Source of the DNA: Porphyromonas catoniae ATCC 51270
GTDB taxonomy: Bacteria; Bacteroidota; Bacteroidia; Bacteroidales; Porphyromonadaceae
Assembly (NCBI RefSeq): GCF_000565015.1
Contig: NZ_JDFF01000001.1
Span: 1-64,000, forward strand
Direction: 5' to 3'
DNA: 64,000 bases
Each line of letters begins with the position of its first letter. Position 1 is the first letter of the stretch. Made by a program: the position numbers and the translations under genes. Shown here in pieces: positions 17,032 through 25,939 of this stretch. The notes beneath the pieces are model-generated. The model was given only the letters and a program-made list of their open reading frames with translations, searched no databases and was not told the origin of the DNA.

Positions 17032-17144
17032 AACGAGTTACCATAAGTCGTCATAACGAGTTACTATAACTCGCTTAGGCGACTTACCATAACTTTTCAT
17101 AGCGAGTTACCACAACTCTTCCGAGAGACTTATGGTAACTCGCT
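17032..17144. repeat. Family A palindromic array A2 (five units, 23-bp period)
   Basis: Cores start at 17035, 17058, 17081, 17104 and 17127. The first (GAGTTACCATAAGTC) and the last (GACTTATGGTAACTC) are perfect reverse complements, so the array has inverted ends. Unit 4 carries the centre CAC, as in A3, A4 and A5. The array lies between divergent DPP IV and AlkD-like genes. Confidence 0.92.
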
Positions 17145-17254
17145 AACACCCCTCTTAAAACGACCTAAATAAAGGGGATATGAAGACTTCATTACTCATC
17201 AAGCAGAGAGCTCCATACGGGCCTTTTGACTTTCCTCTATCAAGCACCTCCCCC

Positions 17255-17288
17255 TTGCATTTTAGCTACCATACTTGTTGTACCTTTA
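17255..17288 (+). promoter_or_regulatory. Promoter of the AlkD-like gene
   Basis: TTG (17255-17257) is followed after 23 bp by TACCTTTA (17281-17288), a near match to TAnnTTTG. The start codon is about 68 bp downstream. Confidence 0.45.
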
Positions 17289-17356
17289 CCAACACAGAGA
17301 CTACAAACAATGTATTTGTCTTGGAGCACTAAAGGACAGGAAATAGCGAGGAAATA

Positions 17357-18094
17357 ATGAACGAATATCAGATTGGAGGGAAGACCATCACAGAGCACCT
17401 CCTGACGCTTGCAGAGCGAGGCAACCGCCCCTTTACCGAGAATCTACACCCTGGGATATCAGGTGTCCTCGGTGTACGTATCCCAGACCTTAGGAACCTG
17501 GCCAAAGCAATCGTGCGAAGTGGATCATGGCAGGACTACCTCACCGAGGCTGAGCGTGGGGCGAATAGCCCAGAGCAGGACTTCATGGAAGCACGAACAC
17601 TACACGGACTGGTATTAGGGCTCATCCCTCATCCTGACCTAGAGGAGTACCTCAGTCGTGTAGCACGCTGGGTGAAGAGGATTAACTCTTGGTCCGTCTG
17701 TGATTGCTTCATCTTCTCGGGGCGAGATCGCTTCGTTTCCAAGCATTCAGACCGTATATGGCAGTTCTTACTTCCTTATCTTAATGAGGCTGGGGAGTAT
17801 GAAGTCCGCTTTGGTGTCGTGGTGCTGATGCAGTACTTCATTGATGAGGAGCATGTGCTTCCTTTATTGCGTCACTATGAGGGAGTACAGCACGAAGGCT
17901 ACTACGTGCGTATGGCTCTGGCATGGGCAATTGCGGAATGCTACATGCATTATCGCAAAGAGACATTACCATTTCTCACAGCACAGCGGTTCCCCGTCTG
18001 GGTACACAACAAGGCCATCCAGAAGGCATGTGAATCCTTTCGTGTCACCCCAGAGGAGAAAGCCACCCTCAGGTCACTGAGAGTAAAAGACTAG
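17357..18094 (+). CDS. DNA alkylation repair protein, AlkD-like
   Basis: The 245-residue protein is all-helical and of the HEAT-like repeat type seen in AlkC/AlkD DNA glycosylases, which remove alkylated purines. Recognisable features are GVRIPDLRNLAK near residue 38, the segment W-x(5)-NSWSVCDCF near residues 105-117, and EVRFGVVVLMQYF near residue 150. A repeat VRMALAWAIAECYMHY follows near residue 183. In AlkD the NSW...D segment contributes the catalytic aspartate. The gene is monocistronic, with a promoter 70 bp upstream and a terminator after it. Substrate specificity is not tested here. Confidence 0.85.
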   Translation: MNEYQIGGKTITEHLLTLAERGNRPFTENLHPGISGVLGVRIPDLRNLAKAIVRSGSWQDYLTEAERGANSPEQDFMEARTLHGLVLGLIPHPDLEEYLSRVARWVKRINSWSVCDCFIFSGRDRFVSKHSDRIWQFLLPYLNEAGEYEVRFGVVVLMQYFIDEEHVLPLLRHYEGVQHEGYYVRMALAWAIAECYMHYRKETLPFLTAQRFPVWVHNKAIQKACESFRVTPEEKATLRSLRVKD

Positions 18095-18141
18095 AGAAAA
18101 AGGAACCTCGCCTAACCTAAATGAACGAAGGTTGGGCATAA

Positions 18142-18184
18142 TAAAAGCCACCAGACTAGGAGTGTCACTAGTCTGATGGCTTTA
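18142..18184. terminator. Bidirectional terminator between the AlkD-like and SIMPL genes
   Basis: A stem of about 17 bp with one mismatch (18142-18159 with 18168-18184) lies between convergent genes. A short A/T-rich flank is present on both sides. Confidence 0.75.
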
Positions 18185-18265
18185 TTTGGTAATGATGATG
18201 TCATACGCTAAGTTACCCTCATCTCCCATTAGTAAGGGAGGAAGGTCGCTCAGCGTCTACGGGGC

Positions 18266-19006
18266 TTAGTCGATGGCGTAGGTAGAGTTAATGGTGATGG
18301 TGGCTGTTTTCATCTTTGAGGTGGTGTTGAATGAGCCTCCCCAACTGTAGTCTTCATCACTATTCTGCCCTACAATCTGGAAGACCCCCATGCTGGAGCG
18401 CTGGAGCTTCCCAAGGCTCACTGATCCCCCTTCGGCAATGACCTTAGCACGATTGCGTGCATCCTCACTTGCATCCTTGAGCATCTGAATCTTCAAGTCA
18501 TTCAGCTTGGTGTAGTAGTAGCGAGGTGAGCCAGATTCGATCTCAATGCCTCGGTTAATGAGTTCGGAGATCTGACGAGAGACGGCTTCGGTGGCATCAA
18601 TATCCTTTGAGGTGATGGTGACACTCTGCGTGAGTGAGTAGCCACGGAAACGATAGTAAGAGCGACCATCAGAGTCTTCGTAGCGGTCACTTTCACGTGA
18701 GATACTTATGCTACTATAAGCAATGACATCAGCAGGGACTTTCTTACCCTCAAGAAAGGAAGCTACTGCCTCACGTTGCTCTTTCAGCTGACTGTAGGCT
18801 ACGGAGAGATCAGAGGACTCTGCACTGAAGGAGGCAGACCAAACAATGAGGTCCGACTGGAAGTTGCGCTCGGCCATGCCCGTTACACTGACGCTCTTCT
18901 TGGACTGAGAGCGGAAGCCCTTCAACCCGCCCGAGAGTAGGGCAACGGCACCGAGGAAAATCAAGGCAACGAAGATAATCGTCGCATAGAGGAAGTTCTT
19001 GTTCAT
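18266..19006 (-). CDS. SIMPL (DUF541) domain protein
   Basis: The 246-residue protein has an N-terminal signal anchor (residues 7-27) followed by a SIMPL domain. Typical landmarks are KSVSVTGMAERNFQSDLIVWSA near residue 38, GYSLTQSVTITSKDID near residue 126, and a C-terminal KTATITINSTYAI strand. SIMPL proteins are periplasmic or membrane-attached and their biochemical role is not settled; some relatives are stress or outer membrane assembly factors. It stands alone, with a TAnnTTTG box upstream and a shared terminator downstream. Confidence 0.88.
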   Translation of the reverse strand: MNKNFLYATIIFVALIFLGAVALLSGGLKGFRSQSKKSVSVTGMAERNFQSDLIVWSASFSAESSDLSVAYSQLKEQREAVASFLEGKKVPADVIAYSSISISRESDRYEDSDGRSYYRFRGYSLTQSVTITSKDIDATEAVSRQISELINRGIEIESGSPRYYYTKLNDLKIQMLKDASEDARNRAKVIAEGGSVSLGKLQRSSMGVFQIVGQNSDEDYSWGGSFNTTSKMKTATITINSTYAID

Positions 19007-19055
19007 TGTCGCTATTCGTTTATATAGTGTACAGAAATGAGTTCATTACTTACCA

Positions 19056-19063
19056 CAAATATA
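19056..19063 (-). promoter_or_regulatory. -7 box (TATATTTG) for the SIMPL gene
   Basis: The minus-strand TATATTTG is 49 bp before the start codon and matches TAnnTTTG. Confidence 0.5.
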
Positions 19064-19367
19064 TACCTTATCTACATACGTTAGAAGCATCCAGCTCACA
19101 CCAGTGATAATTAGGTTGGCATGCCCCCTGATATTGTGGTGAGAATACCTAAAAAGCAAAGTAACCCTTACATACTCAATATAGCAGGAAGTAGCCACTT
19201 TACAGAATAAAGAAAGGAGTCATCAGGTTAAAACCTATCGTCATGATGTCTAGACGACCAAGATGATACTTCTAGCGGCTACTTATTTGCCTATTTCTTC
19301 TTAGTTCTTCTCATTGGATTTCCACACTTCACAAACGCCCTAGATACGAGGATTATGAAAGAGTTGT

Positions 19368-19480
19368 AACGACTTACCATAACTCGTCGAAACGAGTTAC
19401 CATAACTCTCTTTGACGACTTACCATAACTCGTTGAAGCGAGTTACCACAACTCTTCGTGACGACTTATGGTAACTCGTC
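19368..19480. repeat. Family A palindromic array A3 (five units, 23-bp period)
   Basis: Cores start at 19371, 19394, 19417, 19440 and 19463. Units 1-3 have centre CCA, unit 4 CAC and unit 5 TGG (inverted). The spacers between cores are all exactly 8 bp. This is the most regular copy and lies between divergent genes. Confidence 0.93.
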
Positions 19481-19692
19481 ACCACTCGTTTATCTACCTT
19501 TCGTATTCCACTCTGTGTGAGCTCAGTATAAGTCCTAGCTAAAAGGGCTGAGGCATCTATACACAACTTACATTGACCACCAAAGGCAAACAACACCTCT
19601 GATGAAGGTAAAAAGTACCCTATCTTAGCACTCTATCTCTAAGTGACAATGCATAACCCTTCTGTTTTTATATACCGCATGCTAAAGCGTCG

Positions 19693-19700
19693 TATCTTTG
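19693..19700 (+). promoter_or_regulatory. -7 box (TATCTTTG) for the DUF4271-hemD operon
   Basis: TATCTTTG lies 41 bp before the ATG at 19742. A T-rich stretch (19665-19669) is at about the -33 position. Confidence 0.55.
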
Positions 19701-19741
19701 CACTCGAATACAAAGAGTAAGATAGCTCATAGTGGCACAAT

Positions 19742-20440
19742 ATGGACTTTAGACTGACAGAGCAGTTTACAAACCTCAGTTACCTAGCAGTGATTGTGAT
19801 AGGTCTACTGACCCTATTAGTGCGTACACTCTCGCCGAATATGTGGCCGCTGATATGGCTCAGCATGAAGTATCGGCATATTGGCTCTCTGCGCTCTCGT
19901 GTAGATAGGATCGTACCTATGTGGGCTTTTCGTACGCTCCTTTATCTGTTGGAGGGATTGGGCTACGGCTTTGTATTCTACCGCATCTTTACACTGATGG
20001 GGCTAATCCCTACGTCGGGGTATAACATCCTACTCTATGCCTTAGGGGGAGCTTCGCTAACGATCTTTGTCCTTACCCTCCTACATGCGAAGGTCTTTAA
20101 CCTATGGCGGTACATCTTCTTCACAGGGGATAGTGGGGAACTACTAGATCAGGATTACCTCTTCCAAGACTGGATACGTGCAAGCATGGCATTCCCCCTC
20201 GCCCTTATAGCCCTCCTCCCGATCCCAACACAGTATGTATTATACTCCGTACTAGCCATTATCTTCACCACTGAGCTTGTGACGCTATGGAACATAATGC
20301 GCAGATTAAGGCAGGTGGCAGGCGGCTACCTCCTTCTTTTTTTGTACCTTTGCGCCTACGAAATCATTCCATTCCTATATATCATAGGGGCAGGAATCTA
20401 TTTGACGAGGAGTGATCTCCTCCCGAATTTGTTTCAATGA
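19742..20440 (+). CDS. DUF4271 membrane protein
   Basis: The 232-residue protein has about six predicted transmembrane helices. It matches the DUF4271 family, which in Bacteroidota is regularly found directly before hemD. The stop codon overlaps the hemD start (ATGA, 20437-20440), so the two are translationally coupled. The function is not known. The constant pairing suggests a link with heme synthesis or the envelope, but that is inference. Confidence 0.82.
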   Translation: MDFRLTEQFTNLSYLAVIVIGLLTLLVRTLSPNMWPLIWLSMKYRHIGSLRSRVDRIVPMWAFRTLLYLLEGLGYGFVFYRIFTLMGLIPTSGYNILLYALGGASLTIFVLTLLHAKVFNLWRYIFFTGDSGELLDQDYLFQDWIRASMAFPLALIALLPIPTQYVLYSVLAIIFTTELVTLWNIMRRLRQVAGGYLLLFLYLCAYEIIPFLYIIGAGIYLTRSDLLPNLFQ

Positions 20441-21186
20441 GTATCAAGAAGATTCTAATCACTCAACCTAAGCCTGAGTCAGGTAAGTCTCCATACTACG
20501 ACATCGCCTCACGCTATGGTGCCGTAGCTACATTCCGGGCGTTCATCGAGGTGGAGTCCGTCACTACTCGAGAGTTCCGCAACCAGAGGGTAAACATCCT
20601 AGATCATACGGCGATTGTCTTCACCTCACGCAAGGCTATGGAGCATTTCTTCGGCCTCAGCGAGGAGCTTCGGGTTTCGATACCTGACGACATGAAATAC
20701 TTCTGTATCAACGATCATGTAGCCAACTACCTGCAGAAGTTCGTCGTCTACCGTAAACGTAAGGTCTTCTTCCCCGAGCAAGGTGGACAAGTAGAGCTGG
20801 TAAACTTGATGGGCAAGCACAACAAGGAGACGTTCTTCCTCCCCATGGCAGAGGATCACAAGAACGACCTCATAGAGCAGCTCACAGCCAAGAAGCTCCT
20901 TTTCTCCCATGCAGTGATGTACCGCACGATCAGCGCAGAGTTCTCCGTAGCAGAGAAGAAAGAGAAGTACGACATGATGATCTTCTTCAGCCCTGCTGGT
21001 GTAACATCCCTCCTACATAATCACCCAGACTTCAAGCAGGGTAAGCTCCAGATCGCTGCCTTTGGCCCTGCTACCTGCAGTGCTGTAGAGCAGGCTGGCT
21101 TACGCCTGGACCTTGCGGCTCCCACACCAACAGCCACCTCTATGGCTATGGCTCTGGACACCTATCTAGAGCAGCAGAACAAGTAG
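20437..21186 (+). CDS. hemD: Uroporphyrinogen-III synthase
   Basis: HemD cyclizes hydroxymethylbilane to uroporphyrinogen III in tetrapyrrole synthesis. The 249-residue protein has the two-lobed layout: IVFTSRKAMEHFF near residue 60 in the first domain and MIFFSPAGVTSLL near residue 186 in the second. AFGPATCSAVEQAGL follows near residue 207. Sequence conservation in this family is low, and context (DUF4271-hemD-rnpA-yidD) supports the call. It overlaps the upstream gene by four bases. Confidence 0.9.
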   Translation: MSIKKILITQPKPESGKSPYYDIASRYGAVATFRAFIEVESVTTREFRNQRVNILDHTAIVFTSRKAMEHFFGLSEELRVSIPDDMKYFCINDHVANYLQKFVVYRKRKVFFPEQGGQVELVNLMGKHNKETFFLPMAEDHKNDLIEQLTAKKLLFSHAVMYRTISAEFSVAEKKEKYDMMIFFSPAGVTSLLHNHPDFKQGKLQIAAFGPATCSAVEQAGLRLDLAAPTPTATSMAMALDTYLEQQNK

Positions 21187-21198
21187 GTATACGCCCCC

Positions 21199-21633
21199 TT
21201 GTGTAGCACCTCTTCCCCCCTTCGCTATACGCTAGATAAGAAAGAGCGTCTGCATCTCAAGCGAGATGTAGATGCTCTCTTTGCTTCTGGCCAAGCCTTC
21301 ATAGCCTATCCTCTACGTGTCATCGTAGATATTCGCCCCATCGTAGAGGGGGAGCAAGCTGGATGTGCCATATTGGTCGTCGTAGCAAAGAAGTACTTCA
21401 AGCGAGCCAACAAGCGCAATCGTGTGAAACGACTCATCCGAGAGTGCTATCGTCTGAACAAACATCCGTTAATCCACTTGGCTGAGGAACGTGGAGTACG
21501 CGTACATATAGGTCTACTCTCCGTAGCAAAAGAGCTTCCCAGCTACCATGAGGTAGAGCGTGGTATGCTCAAAGCTCAAGCACGTATCGAGACGCTACTT
21601 ACAGATGAGTGGAAAAAGGACAACGAGATATGA
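21199..21633 (+). CDS. rnpA: Ribonuclease P protein component
   Basis: RnpA is the basic protein subunit that assists the RNase P RNA in tRNA 5' maturation. The 144-residue product contains the signature [19 protein letters not shown] (start near residue 73) and an N-terminal [17 protein letters not shown]. The only suitable start is TTG at 21199; there is no ATG before the conserved region. It begins 12 bp after hemD and overlaps yidD by four bases. The usual rpmH neighbour is absent, which is normal for this Bacteroidota gene order. Confidence 0.92.
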   Translation: MCSTSSPLRYTLDKKERLHLKRDVDALFASGQAFIAYPLRVIVDIRPIVEGEQAGCAILVVVAKKYFKRANKRNRVKRLIRECYRLNKHPLIHLAEERGVRVHIGLLSVAKELPSYHEVERGMLKAQARIETLLTDEWKKDNEI

Positions 21634-21872
21634 GACGCATCATACAATGGGTAAGAACGCTCTTTATGTGGCTCCTCCTCTTGCCTATTTACTTCTATAA
21701 AGTAGCAATCTCGCCACTCACTCCTCCCTCCTGTCGCTACACTCCCTCCTGCTCGACCTATGCCGTCGAAGCTATTCGCAAGCATGGGCCACTGAGGGGG
21801 CTCTACCTCACCGTACGACGTATCCTACGTTGTCACCCCTGGGGAGGTAGTGGCTACGATCCCGTGCCCTAG
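21630..21872 (+). CDS. yidD: YidD membrane protein insertion efficiency factor
   Basis: YidD is a small membrane-associated protein that aids YidC-dependent insertion of membrane proteins. From the ATG overlapping the rnpA stop (ATGA at 21630-21633) it has 80 residues. An N-terminal amphipathic or membrane helix precedes the family core [17 protein letters not shown], followed by [18 protein letters not shown], with the three conserved cysteines. A longer frame begins at 21609, but the coupled start is preferred. Confidence 0.93.
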   Translation: MRRIIQWVRTLFMWLLLLPIYFYKVAISPLTPPSCRYTPSCSTYAVEAIRKHGPLRGLYLTVRRILRCHPWGGSGYDPVP

Positions 21873-21883
21873 TAAGTGACGAT

Positions 21884-22555
21884 ATGATGGATACGTCAGC
21901 ACCTTACATCAACCTGCACACGCACCACACTCCACAAGCGACAGAGGACTGCCGAGTGATTGTGAGCCATAGCCTCCTGGAGCACTCTTCCTTCTCCGAG
22001 CATCCTCACATCTACTACAGCCTTGGACTTCATCCTTGGGATAAAGAGACACTCACAGAGGCTTCCCTTACGGAGCTGGAGCAAATACTGCAGACTACAC
22101 CACGCATAATTGCCCTTGGGGAAGCTGGACTTGATCGTGTTTGTACCACAGATTACAGCCTCCAGCTTCGCTTCTTTGAGCGACAGATAGAGCTGAGTGA
22201 GACCCTGCGACTTCCACTCATCATTCACCTAGTCAAGGCACAGGATGAACTACTCAGACTACACAAGCTCTACCACCCTACATGTCCATGGGTCATCCAT
22301 GGCTTCCGAGGTAAGGCACCAGTGGCAACACAGCTCCTAGAGAAAGGAATATACCTAAGCTTCGGTCGACATTTCCATCCCGAGAGCCTCACCCTTGCCC
22401 TAGAGCAAAAGCGAGCCTTCTTAGAGACCGATGATCTCCCCAACCTATCAATTCAAGAAGTGTACACCCATGCTTGCCAAGCCCTCTCTCTTGAAGAACT
22501 GACGCTGCGTACCGAGCTCTACCAACAAGCTCAACAGCTCTTTAAGGTGTCGTGA
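21884..22555 (+). CDS. TatD-family metal-dependent hydrolase
   Basis: The 223-residue protein is a short TatD-type hydrolase. NLHTHHT at residues 10-16 supplies the first metal histidines, EAGLD near residue 79 the catalytic glutamate, and LIIHLVKAQDE and VIHGFRG the remaining histidines. FLETDDLP near residue 185 gives the last aspartate. TatD enzymes are Mg2+-dependent deoxyribonucleases. It is the last gene of the DUF4271-hemD-rnpA-yidD-tatD unit, 11 bp after yidD. Confidence 0.9.
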   Translation: MMDTSAPYINLHTHHTPQATEDCRVIVSHSLLEHSSFSEHPHIYYSLGLHPWDKETLTEASLTELEQILQTTPRIIALGEAGLDRVCTTDYSLQLRFFERQIELSETLRLPLIIHLVKAQDELLRLHKLYHPTCPWVIHGFRGKAPVATQLLEKGIYLSFGRHFHPESLTLALEQKRAFLETDDLPNLSIQEVYTHACQALSLEELTLRTELYQQAQQLFKVS

Positions 22556-22610
22556 GACAACAACAAGAAAGAAAAGAAACCCACAGAGGGCATACACCCA
22601 ACCATAAGCA

Positions 22611-22662
22611 AAAGAAAACTCCATCTGAGCCTCTCTTGAGTCACTCTGATGGAGTTTTCTTT
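22611..22662. terminator. Bidirectional terminator between tatD and waaA
   Basis: A 19-bp stem with one mismatch (22611-22629 with 22644-22662) is flanked by A-rich and T-rich tracts. It lies between the convergent tatD-like and waaA genes. Confidence 0.85.
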
Positions 22663-22826
22663 CACTATTTATATCCGCTCCTCCCTCTAGGCTTCGCAGG
22701 ATCAGTCATTGGGTAAGCTCCTAATAGCTCCACTATGAGCAAATACTATCCTTCAATGAAGTACCACATTATCTGTTTTTGAAATACACCAAGCCCCTAA
22801 CCTTGTTTACTCATGAGAGCAAATAC

Positions 22827-24053
22827 TTATTCCTTAGGGAAGAGGGCAGAGAGAATTGTCTTAGTTGCACCTCGCTGCGTAGCGAAGTAAGCTTTAGCTC
22901 GCTCAGAGAGAAGCTGGGCTTCCATTGGATCATCAAACCGAGAAATGAGCATCGAGAGTTCACTTTCGGTATGCAAGATGAAGCCTGCGTCATGCTGACA
23001 GAGCTCCCTCACCTCTCGGTGTTTATGGATCTCTGGGCCAAAGAAGACAGGGATACCATAGACTGCTGCCTCCAATGTATTATGCACGCTCTTTCCAAAG
23101 CCTCCCCCGACATAGGCGTAACGGCCATAACGATAGATCGAGGAAAGAAGGCCGAAGCAATCAATGATGAGACAGTCGTAATGCCCAATCTGTTCGCCTC
23201 GCTGAAGCGCAGAATAGCGCACTGAGAGCCGCTGGAGCTTGGTCTCAATAGAGCGCAGATGCTCCTCGTGTATCTCGTGTGGTGCAATAATCAGCTTGAA
23301 GTCTTGGGGTGCCCCATTGAAATAGGGAAGGAGTATCTCTTCATCCTCGGGCCAAGTGCTTCCAGCCACAAGGACTCGCCCTTCGAGACAGGAAGCCTCA
23401 GGGATATCTTTAGCCTCTTCAGCAATCTCAAAGACTCGATCGAAGCGTGTATCCCCCGTGACACTAACCTCCTCCACACCGAACTCATGCAATAGCTCTT
23501 TCGAGGCTTCATCCTGCACAAAAAGATGACGAAAGAGAGAAAGTAGCCGCAGATACCATCCTCCCCAAGGGCGGAAGAAGAGCTGATCTCTACGGAAAAT
23601 GGCTGAGACTAGATAGGTCGGGATGCCTCGATTAGACAAGGCATAGAGCATCGTCGGCCAGAAATCATACTTGATGAAAATAGCTAGGTCAGGATGCGCC
23701 AGCTCAAGGAAGCGACTCACCGAGGGCTGTCGATCAGAGGGTAGGTAGACGACTACATCAGCACCATCATAGTCATGGCGCACCGTATAGCCCGATGGAC
23801 TAAAGAACGAGAGTAGGATTTGATACTCGGGATGCTCACGGCGTAATGCCTCCATCAGAGGGCGTCCTTGTTCGAACTCTCCCAATGAAGAGGCATGAAA
23901 CCAAGCCACAGGTCGATCCTTCTGAAGCACACACAACCGCTCTGCCGTCATGCGTCTACCATCGATGATAAGACGTGCCTTGCGGTTGAAGGGTGCTACA
24001 AGATGAAGGACAGCGGAGGCAAGGATACCCGCGAAGCTATAGAGTGGGTTCAT
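22827..24053 (-). CDS. waaA: 3-deoxy-D-manno-octulosonic acid (Kdo) transferase
   Basis: WaaA transfers Kdo from CMP-Kdo to the lipid A precursor at the inner membrane. The protein starts MNPLYSFAGILASAVLHLVA, a membrane-attaching helix. PVAWFHASSLGEFEQGRPL near residue 48 contains the catalytic glutamate motif. Further GT30 landmarks are SFFSPSGY near residue 81, KYDFWP near 126 and YVGGGFGKSVHNTLE near 313. An upstream start at 24086 would overlap gltX, so I prefer 24053 (408 residues). The gene follows gltX by 16 bp. Confidence 0.94.
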   Translation of the reverse strand: MNPLYSFAGILASAVLHLVAPFNRKARLIIDGRRMTAERLCVLQKDRPVAWFHASSLGEFEQGRPLMEALRREHPEYQILLSFFSPSGYTVRHDYDGADVVVYLPSDRQPSVSRFLELAHPDLAIFIKYDFWPTMLYALSNRGIPTYLVSAIFRRDQLFFRPWGGWYLRLLSLFRHLFVQDEASKELLHEFGVEEVSVTGDTRFDRVFEIAEEAKDIPEASCLEGRVLVAGSTWPEDEEILLPYFNGAPQDFKLIIAPHEIHEEHLRSIETKLQRLSVRYSALQRGEQIGHYDCLIIDCFGLLSSIYRYGRYAYVGGGFGKSVHNTLEAAVYGIPVFFGPEIHKHREVRELCQHDAGFILHTESELSMLISRFDDPMEAQLLSERAKAYFATQRGATKTILSALFPKE

Positions 24054-24069
24054 CAATCGAGGAGAGCGT

Positions 24070-25593
24070 TTAGCCAAGGACTTCAATAATACGAGCTAAG
24101 CGACAGAGCGTCTCCTCTCGCCCGAGCAGAGCAGAGATGTCAAAGAGATGTGGTCCCTTTGCTGCTCCTACCAGAGCTAAGCGGAAACAGTTCATCACAG
24201 CTCCGAGTCCATAGCCCTTTTCCTCTATCCAGGCCTTTACTGCCTGCTCGGTCTCCTCTGAGGGAAGAGCCTCAGGCAGAGTCAAGAGCAGATGAGAAAG
24301 CTCTCTCATCTGGTCAGCACTCTCAGCCTTCCATCGCTTGGATACCGTCTTCTCGTCATAGACTGTAGGTGCAGAGAAGAAATATATAATCTGCTCGAAG
24401 AGCTCAGGTAGGACCTGTGCACGCTCCTTAACCAAAGCGACGCAACGAGCCACACGAGGCGCATCAAAGGGATAGCCTGCCTCATCAAAATAGGGTCGGA
24501 GTAGCGAGGCAAGGCGATCATCCGATGCCTCTTGGATATAGTGATGATTGAACCACTTGCCCTTCTCATAGTCAAACTTAGCACCGGCCTTACTACACTT
24601 CTCTATATTGAAATGTTGCACCAGCTCCTCGAGGCTCATCACCTCACTATGGTCATTCCCAGGGTTCCAGCCAAGCAAAGCAACAAAATTCACTACGGCC
24701 TCAGGCAAATAGCCACTCTCCCGATAGCCCGATGACACTTCACCTGTCTTTGGATCCACCCAACGAAGGGGGAAGACAGGGAAACCTAAGCGATCTCCAT
24801 CACGTTTACTGAGCTTACCATTGCCCTCTGGCTTCAGCAGGAGTGCTAAGTGGGCAAAGCGAGGCATGGTTTCCTCCCAGCCGAAAGCCCGATAGAGGAG
24901 GACATGCAGAGGAGAGCTAGGAAGCCATTCCTCCCCACGAATGACGTGTGAGATACCCATCAGATGGTCATCTACAATATTAGCCAAGTGGTAGGTAGGT
25001 AGGTCATCGGCACTCTTATAGAGCACTTTATCATCAAGCACGGAGCTATTGAAGGTCACACGTCCACGAATCATATCATCGACCTCAACCTCTAGCTCTG
25101 GCTCGATGAGGAAGCGGACGACATACTGAGTACCTGCCTTCAGGAGACTCTCTACCTCGTCCTTGGGTAGACTCAAAGAGTTGCGCATCGAGCCACGTGT
25201 CGTCGCATCGTACTGGAAGTTTGCCACACTACGTCGCTTAGCTTCCAGCTCCTCAGGAGTATCGAAGGCAATGTAAGCCTTCCCCTTGTCTAGTAGCTCT
25301 TGCACATACTTACGATAAATATCTCGGCGCTCACTCTGACGATATGGGCCACAGTCCCCGCCGTAGCTCACGCCTTCGTCAAAGCGTATACCAAGCCATT
25401 CCAAAGCCTCAATGATATAAGCCTCTGCTCCTGGAACGAAGCGTTGGCTATCCGTATCCTCGATACGTAGGAGCAGGTCTCCCCCATGAGCTTTAGCAAA
25501 GAGGTAGTTATACAGAGCTGTTCGTACCCCTCCAATATGGAGAGCCCCTGTAGGACTAGGGGCAAAGCGTACACGGACTTTTCGTTCAGACAT
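24070..25593 (-). CDS. gltX: Glutamate-tRNA ligase
   Basis: GltX charges tRNA-Glu with glutamate for translation and tetrapyrrole synthesis. From the ATG at 25591-25593 the enzyme has 507 residues. The class I signature [13 protein letters not shown] lies at residues 10-22 and [13 protein letters not shown], the KMSKS loop, near residue 254. The frame extends to 25725, but those residues lack family character. It sits between a small hypothetical gene and waaA in a long minus-strand cluster. Confidence 0.95.
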   Translation of the reverse strand: MSERKVRVRFAPSPTGALHIGGVRTALYNYLFAKAHGGDLLLRIEDTDSQRFVPGAEAYIIEALEWLGIRFDEGVSYGGDCGPYRQSERRDIYRKYVQELLDKGKAYIAFDTPEELEAKRRSVANFQYDATTRGSMRNSLSLPKDEVESLLKAGTQYVVRFLIEPELEVEVDDMIRGRVTFNSSVLDDKVLYKSADDLPTYHLANIVDDHLMGISHVIRGEEWLPSSPLHVLLYRAFGWEETMPRFAHLALLLKPEGNGKLSKRDGDRLGFPVFPLRWVDPKTGEVSSGYRESGYLPEAVVNFVALLGWNPGNDHSEVMSLEELVQHFNIEKCSKAGAKFDYEKGKWFNHHYIQEASDDRLASLLRPYFDEAGYPFDAPRVARCVALVKERAQVLPELFEQIIYFFSAPTVYDEKTVSKRWKAESADQMRELSHLLLTLPEALPSEETEQAVKAWIEEKGYGLGAVMNCFRLALVGAAKGPHLFDISALLGREETLCRLARIIEVLG

Positions 25594-25627
25594 ATAAGAT
25601 GTGTCGTTAATCTTGTTCTTATTGTAA

Positions 25628-25939
25628 CTACCTTGTCTCCCTAGGTAGGAGAAGCTGCCACGAGCTGTGCTGAGAGAGCAAACGCTCCAGCTCCGATAAG
25701 GTGATTGGCTCTTCTCCCGCTTCATTCAATGGACAAGTGGGAGAGACAAGGGCTATAGTACCATTTATGAAAATCGTGCGCTCCGTTTCCTCTGTGAAAG
25801 GACGGATGTCTAATCCTCCACTAGGGAGACTTTGTACCGCTATCGAGCGAGTAAGGTAGCTTCCAACCCGTAAGTAGTGGCTGGCGTAATGGGGATGAGG
25901 AGGAGAGGAGTGCCTCGGGCTATAGGTCATCGGTATCAT
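25628..25939 (-). CDS. Hypothetical protein, 103 residues
   Basis: An open frame overlaps the end of the DUF4296 lipoprotein gene by 20 bases and ends 34 bp before gltX. The product contains [20 protein letters not shown] and [20 protein letters not shown], which look like structured, coding-type sequence. It has no signal peptide, membrane helix or cysteine motif of note. I do not recognise a family. The tight position within the lspA-gltX cluster supports a real gene. The start could also be the inner ATG at 25927. Confidence 0.6.
   Translation of the reverse strand: MIPMTYSPRHSSPPHPHYASHYLRVGSYLTRSIAVQSLPSGGLDIRPFTEETERTIFINGTIALVSPTCPLNEAGEEPITLSELERLLSQHSSWQLLLPRETR

Noticed and set aside
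16871-17056. 61-residue frame after the DPP IV promoter
   Set aside because: It runs into array A2, has low-complexity Asn/His/Ser content and no start signal.
19368-19480. Palindromic arrays read as intrinsic terminators
   Set aside because: Stems are short and imperfect, no T tract follows, and separate strong terminators are found near several of them.
25594-25725. N-terminal extension of gltX
   Set aside because: GltX proteins begin just before the class I motif; the extra 44 residues are of non-coding appearance and overlap the preceding hypothetical gene.
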